Assembly (NCBI RefSeq): GCF_032854445.1 | Contig: NC_088300.1 | Span: 49,471,682 to 49,535,681, forward strand | Origin: Liolophura sinensis | Taxonomy: Eukaryota; Mollusca; Polyplacophora; Chitonida; Chitonidae | DNA: 64,000 nt | Direction: 5' to 3' | Shown: piece after piece, positions 59,807-64,000 of the stretch | Layout: each line of letters opens with the position of its first letter | Numbering within the stretch: the first letter of the stretch is position 1 | Translations under genes and position numbers: made by a program | Notes under the pieces: model-generated | Database searches by the model: none | Seen by the model: the letters and a program-made list of their open reading frames with translations, nothing else | Told to the model about the DNA's origin: nothing

Positions 59807-59828
59807 CTTCAAATTTACCACAAAACAA
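59764..59828 (-). other. first coding exon with short 5' leader
   Basis: Acceptor 'cttaattacag' then 22 untranslated bases, then ATG at 59806 in the context 'aatttgaagatgtcg' (G at +4, A... at -3 is G). The donor GGGTAAGT follows after 14 codons plus one base. The presence of an acceptor before the ATG means that at least one non-coding exon lies upstream, see 60308 and 60782. Confidence 0.75.
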
Positions 59829-60186
59829 CTGTAATTAAGGAACACACATTTGTCAGTGAGTTACAGACCTAAAATCTAAACTCTGCCACGACACACATGA
59901 ACATGTATCAGAGACAATTTAGCGTAATGCTTCGTGCTTCCATTTATCACGTTCGTAGCGAACGTTCATATAGCGTGTAGTTTTTGCCAGACCCTGCCAG
60001 TTTTCCTTCAAGTTTGGTCCAGGAGTAAGATAGGGTACTAACGCCAGTGAATAAAACGTAATAAGTAGCCATTGGTGTAATTTCGTGTATGAAAGTTAAT
60101 TTTAAAAGCGACGATGAAATTCTTGCAGTCAGCAATTATGAATATGTGGTATAAGACGACAACAATTTGTCTGTACAATCATAAAA

Positions 60187-60625
60187 GTTCACATACGAAA
60201 GCCACAGCTAGATATTACTCCATGTAGTTTATAAATATTTTCATGACCATAGGCTTTCACCAAATGCAGTAACTAAGCAAAAGATACCAAATGCCTAACC
60301 TACTTACTGATCTATGGTATGCTGTCTATCTCCCTGTAATAAGTACAATCTAGGCTTCAGCTGTTAAGTATGATAGCTGTGTTGTCACTATCCTAGTTAG
60401 CAACGTTCTGTCAACGTCATTGATTATGACGTCAGCGCCCATGGCAGTTAAGGAGTTACTTTTAAGGAGTTACCTCCCTTAATGACGTTTACCATGTTCA
60501 AGTGTTACACAAGTTCTTCATCGTAGTATGGAATACGGCTATGGTAGAATAACACTTTTGCAATTAAAATTGAACCCTTTCTGTATCACTTCAGCCAAGC
60601 CAGAATCTAAGCAGACATGTACTCT
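60187..60625 (-). promoter_or_regulatory. putative promoter and first exon, copy 1 (near)
   Basis: Part of a two-copy tandem duplication with 60689-61100. A possible non-coding exon ends at 60308 with donor ATCA|GTAAGTA. Upstream in transcript sense lie TGACGTCA (60427-60434), 'gttagcaacgttctgtcaac' (60396-60415) and 'aaggagttacctcccttaat'. Transcription start unknown. TGACGTCA is the known CREB/ATF site; use here is inference. Confidence 0.5.
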
Positions 60626-60688
60626 AGTTTAAGTTGGAACGGAAGCCATCGTTGGTTATTTTTCCAAAAAATTGCCGGTGATATTAGT

Positions 60689-61100
60689 GTTCACATAAGG
60701 AAGCAACTACTAGCTATTGCTGCGTGTATTTTATAAATCTTTTCATGGATTTATAGACTCTCACCAATTTCGGTGACTTACTGATCTCTGGTGTACTTAT
60801 ATCTCTCTGAAGTAAGTGCAATCTCACACGTATGATGGTAGTGTTGTGACTATCTCAGTTAGCAACGTTCTGTCAACGTCACCGATTATGACGTCAGAGC
60901 AGATGAGGAAACTTGTAAGGAGTTACCTCCCTTAATGACGTTTATCATTTACGCTTCACACAAATTCATTCACATAGGCTAGGGTGGAATACGCTTCTGG
61001 AAGAATATTATTAACATTTTTAAAATTAACTTAGGTTCGTCCTTGACCGTTTCTGTACCAATTCAGCCAAGCTAGAATATAAGCAGGCATGTGCTGTACA
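60689..61100 (-). promoter_or_regulatory. putative promoter and first exon, copy 2 (far)
   Basis: Same elements in the same order: donor ATCA|GTAAGT at 60782, 'gttagcaacgttctgtcaac' at 60858, TGACGTCA at 60889-60896, 'aaggagttacctcccttaat', then 'cagccaagctagaatataag' matching 'cagccaagccagaatctaag' in copy 1. The core elements are spaced 462 bases between copies. Confidence 0.5.
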
Positions 61101-62149
61101 GATTCATGCGACAGGAATTTAATTTGGAGACAAACTACAGGCAACTCTTCTGTCAATGTCGGCTCGTCATAGTGAAGTCACAATGTAAAGTAGGCCTAGT
61201 CTGGTTCCCTGGCGTATTCTGCTGAGGCGATTAGCGCCATCTGATGTCAGGGGCAGGGAACCAGCCAAGATGTAAAGTAGACGTCACAGAACTAATACGC
61301 AGTTTTCGAGTTGCGGAATTACGAGATCCCTTCGTAATGCACTTGCATATCTGATTTGCTTTTACATAAAACTATGAAAGCAGAAAATAATTTTTATGGC
61401 AATATTTCAGCAGATTAATAATCTAATCCTCTTTAATTTCCTTTTTTGGATATTCTGTATCATTTTGTGTCAAATTTCACTGAATGGCCTTGAATGTCAT
61501 AATTTAAAATAGTACATGTACAAATAGCACGGAAAATACTTTCACCTAACCCGTGGCGATTATTGTGGCTGTACTGGGCGACTTACATAATCTGTATGTT
61601 TTCACTAAATGAATAGATAGTAAGCTTAGCAGGAGTTACTCCCCTTGATTTACCGCCATTATCTCAATAACATTAACTCAAGATCTCCAATAGACGAGAC
61701 TAAGGTAGCTCTCATACGCAGGTACCAGGCATTTCCGTTTGAATCTTCGCCACTAAAATGGGACACAATGTTTTAAAGCTGACGACGAAAGATTAACAAT
61801 CACATTTTCAAAGTAACCTTACAATTCCACGCGGAAGAATGGGCGAAAGAAGTTAAATTTAATTTACACGAAGTAGTGCTAAGATATCAGACAACTCACA
61901 CCAGAATGTTACAACAGACGCTGAATGCAACTCTAACCGAGGATATCTACATATTTCGTTGCTCAGTGAACGATCTGTATCGTTTTCATCCATTTCATTT
62001 GACCATACATGGAATTAATCCACACCTGTTATGTAACAGCGCATGCGCCATTCCTTCGCTCGCCACAGGCGTTGTGTTTGAGCAAAGTTGTTATTATATG
62101 GTGTAAGGTGATATAGTCATATTTCAGATTTCTCCTGGTGGATTGTTCT
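61101..62149. other. no gene seen; intergenic between tandem paralogues
   Basis: 'aggagttactccccttgatt' at about 61630 resembles the promoter-associated 'aggagttacctcccttaat'. A 76-codon plus frame (61876-62106) has no motif. Confidence 0.4.
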
Positions 62150-62340
62150 ACACTGTCGCGCTTAGACCACTTTCCCTTATGACCAGTCAGGCCGAATGTT
62201 CGAATCCGGCTGTTACAGGTTTTTAATCTATGTTCGGTAAGACACTCCTCAAAAAGGCTGGTGTGGAGCCGTCTACACGGTTTTGGTCGTCATATGACTG
62301 AAAAGGTGTTAAGTACAACGTAAAGCCCCAAGCATTCACT
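62150..62340 (+). mobile_element. SINE with family-A tail and a different head
   Basis: Head with B-box-like 'aatgttcgaatccggctgtt' near 62196, body 'ttcggtaagacactcctcaa', then the family-A end 'gtcgtcatatgactgaaaag' and 'acgtaaagccccaagcattc'. The head and middle are not those of SINE A, so it is either another family sharing a 3' end or a mosaic. Confidence 0.65.
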
Positions 62341-62835
62341 TTTTATTCATCTGTCTTTTCATTCTGTCTGTTTTTCATTTCCTCCATAAATCTTATCGGC
62401 GTCTTATATAAGTCCAAAAAAAACTTAATCTTAAAATCTTAAAAACCAAAAACTCTTAAACTGCGAAATAAAACATCACATGCCAATATTTCGTATATCA
62501 TAAGCATACAGTAGGCCCAACAGAAACATATAAAAGGTTCTCAACACAGATCTTTGCCCCGGTGCATTCCAGTTATTCACTAAGCCTACACAAGGACAAG
62601 GTTTAGAAAGACATGAAAACAGAAACAGAAACATACTTCGTGTGAAGTTGTATTTATTGTTTATTTTATTTATTTTTTGACATAAATGCATTAAAAACAG
62701 GATTTGAAAACAGGATTTAGGGAAGGTTCAGATCAGTAGACAACCTGTAATTTTGTAATTATTTATGTGACCGCCATGGCCATTTGGTAAGTTACAGATA
62801 TTAGGTTCAGTTGAGGATAGTAATCTATTGTACAA
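62341..62835. other. no gene seen
   Basis: AT-rich spacer; TTTATT-rich tract at about 62650-62680. Confidence 0.4.
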
Positions 62836-63095
62836 ACTTCCCCAATCACCCTTCAGCACCCCCACTCCCGACCCTTCACCCACACCTACAGGCCCCACCA
62901 ATCAACCGCGCTTCTCCACCCAACCCTAGGACCACAACGCCTGTTTGTGACAACGTCTGATGTGCAGCAGGCCGAGTTTACGGGTATATTTCATCCACGC
63001 CAGTGACTTGTGACCTTACAACGTCTATAGTGTGCCAGAGGGTCACATCCTGTCTGCAGATCACGTCACGCCACAGCCCGCCCTCTGCCCTCCCT

Positions 63096-63340
63096 GAAAT
63101 GGACGACTAAACCGTCATACAGCACACCCTCTGCCCTCCCCGAAATGGACGACAAACAGGTCAGACAACAACCCACCCTCTGCCCTCCAGGAAACTGAGG
63201 ATTGCTCAGTAACGCCACAGCCCACCCTCTGCCCACCCGAAAATGGACAACTCCCCACTTCTCTTACGGAAATGGACGACAGCCCATAACGCCACGGCCC
63301 GCCATTTGCCCTCCCAGAAACGAATGACTTTCCCGTCACG
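63096..63340. repeat. minisatellite, degenerate 46-50-base unit, about 5 copies
   Basis: 'gaaatggacgac' at 63096 and 63142, then diverged units ('gaaactgaggattgctc', 'gaaaatggacaact', 'ggaaatggacgacag', 'gaaacgaatgact'). Same repeat as 54778-55135 but shorter, more diverged and without the C run. Confidence 0.85.
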
Positions 63341-63672
63341 GCATAGCCTTCACTCGGTTTCAGAAATGAAGAACTCCCCTCCATTTACCGAAAACTATCA
63401 ATACATCTGTGAATCTGGACTTATTCTCCCTCTCTCGGAAACATTCTGGGATACCCATGGCTACTAATCTAAAAATTATTTAACTCTGTACCAAATGCTG
63501 TTGACAACAATTTGGAATAATCTACCCTTGAAAGAGGAATAAAATAGTTTGCAATCATTCAATTTACCATTAAACAGTTTGCAATCAGTGTAAATATTTT
63601 TTGTTTCTGAAAGTGACAAAATGCATTGTTATTCCTATTCAAATTCATTTTCTTGTTATTTTTTTCCCTGGT

Positions 63673-63678
63673 TTTATT
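63673..63678 (-). terminator. poly(A) signal AATAAA of the paralogue
   Basis: AATAAA 30 bases after the TAA stop at 63708, much closer than in the other copy. Confidence 0.55.
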
Positions 63679-63707
63679 GTCAGGTAGTATCTGATAAATT
63701 AGGCCCT

Positions 63708-63805
63708 TTAATCGCTGCCATCCTCTGACATTCGCAGAAAACAAAACATTCCATCGAGTATACGCCTGGACACAGACTTCTTAGTCTTGCTGACAGCTTT
63801 CTGAT
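63708..63805 (-). CDS. terminal coding exon of a tandem paralogue (partial gene, runs out of the window)
   Basis: Acceptor 'tatttcag' at 63806-63808 side, then a phase-1 start and 31 codons plus TAA. It encodes QKAVSKTKKSVSRRILDG, then MFCFLRMSEDGSD. The other copy has SRRILN..FCCLRVQ; the Cys pair is Cys-Phe here, and the end is extended by five residues. The upstream exons lie right of 64000. About 63820-63870 also resembles the intron before the other terminal exon ('aagaatgatgt(c/t)gacaa'). Confidence 0.8.
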
Positions 63806-63860
63806 CTGAAATACGAACAGTAACTTCTTTTTAGTATCGCCATTGTTGTCAACATCATTC

Positions 63861-64000
63861 TTGTCACAGATCACCCCACTTTCTACTTCGTGTAATATAA
63901 TGCTGATCTTTGAATCAATCGTCAAAAACGGCTGACCCTGTTATTATCAGGAGCGTTATATCGCCATAAGATGTGCTTCTCAACAAGTCATTACACTCAA
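63861..64000. other. intron or upstream part of the paralogue, nothing further seen
   Basis: No additional exon could be placed in the last 140 bases. Confidence 0.35.

Larger units (their letters stand above)
62836..63860 (-). repeat. segmental duplication, unit 2
   Basis: Second copy of 54545-55600: one C-rich unit, the near-identical 200-base block (62895-63090), degenerate 49-base minisatellite, 3' untranslated region and terminal coding exon of the paralogue. Confidence 0.93.

Overview
The window looks like nuclear DNA of an animal, most likely a mollusc. It is AT-rich, has long stretches without genes, carries many short tRNA-derived retroposons (SINEs) whose 3' ends resemble families I associate with molluscan genomes (tails such as 'gagtacggcgtaaaacaccaatcaaataaat' split over copies, or 'cgttaaaccccaagcac' plus repeated cactcact), and its genes have introns. 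I see no bacterial, viral or plasmid organisation. The mollusc assignment is inference from repeat style only.

The best-supported gene lies on the minus strand at 55431-59806. Fifteen small coding exons with GT/AG borders join in one open frame of 307 codons plus a stop. I do not recognise the protein. It is mostly hydrophilic: a short hydrophobic-containing N-terminus, an acidic stretch, three near-identical 18-residue repeats each on its own 54-base exon, a predicted coiled coil, a Lys/Arg-rich stretch and a short C-terminus with paired cysteines. All internal exons of the first two thirds are phase 1-1, so any of them can be skipped without breaking the frame. A 5' leader exon precedes the start codon, and the upstream sequence (60187-61100) is a diverged tandem duplication in which each copy has a possible non-coding first exon with a conserved donor, an identical core 'gttagcaacgttctgtcaac' and a full TGACGTCA site.

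The right end of the window (62836-63805, minus strand) repeats the 3' part of this locus about 8.3 kb away: terminal coding exon, 3' region, 49-base minisatellite and C-rich block in the same order. So the gene is one member of a tandem paralogue pair or array that continues past the window.

The rest (1-55000) is mainly repeats: a decayed LINE reverse-transcriptase fragment (about 1190-1963), at least a dozen SINE copies of several families, a dispersed 0.7-kb repeat in three copies, a tandemly duplicated 1.1-kb segment (26.6 and 29.0 kb), and tandem arrays with 21/83-, 52-, 68-, 19- and 91-base periods. Two isolated coding candidates stand out: a 109-codon frame at 20355-20684 that looks like a secreted peptide precursor (signal-like start, GKR site), and a terminal exon at 33728-33956 that begins with a split Arg codon followed by Phe-Gly-Arg, which resembles the exon-3 start of NPY/NPF-type precursors. 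Both are tentative. All other stretches showed no gene I can support.
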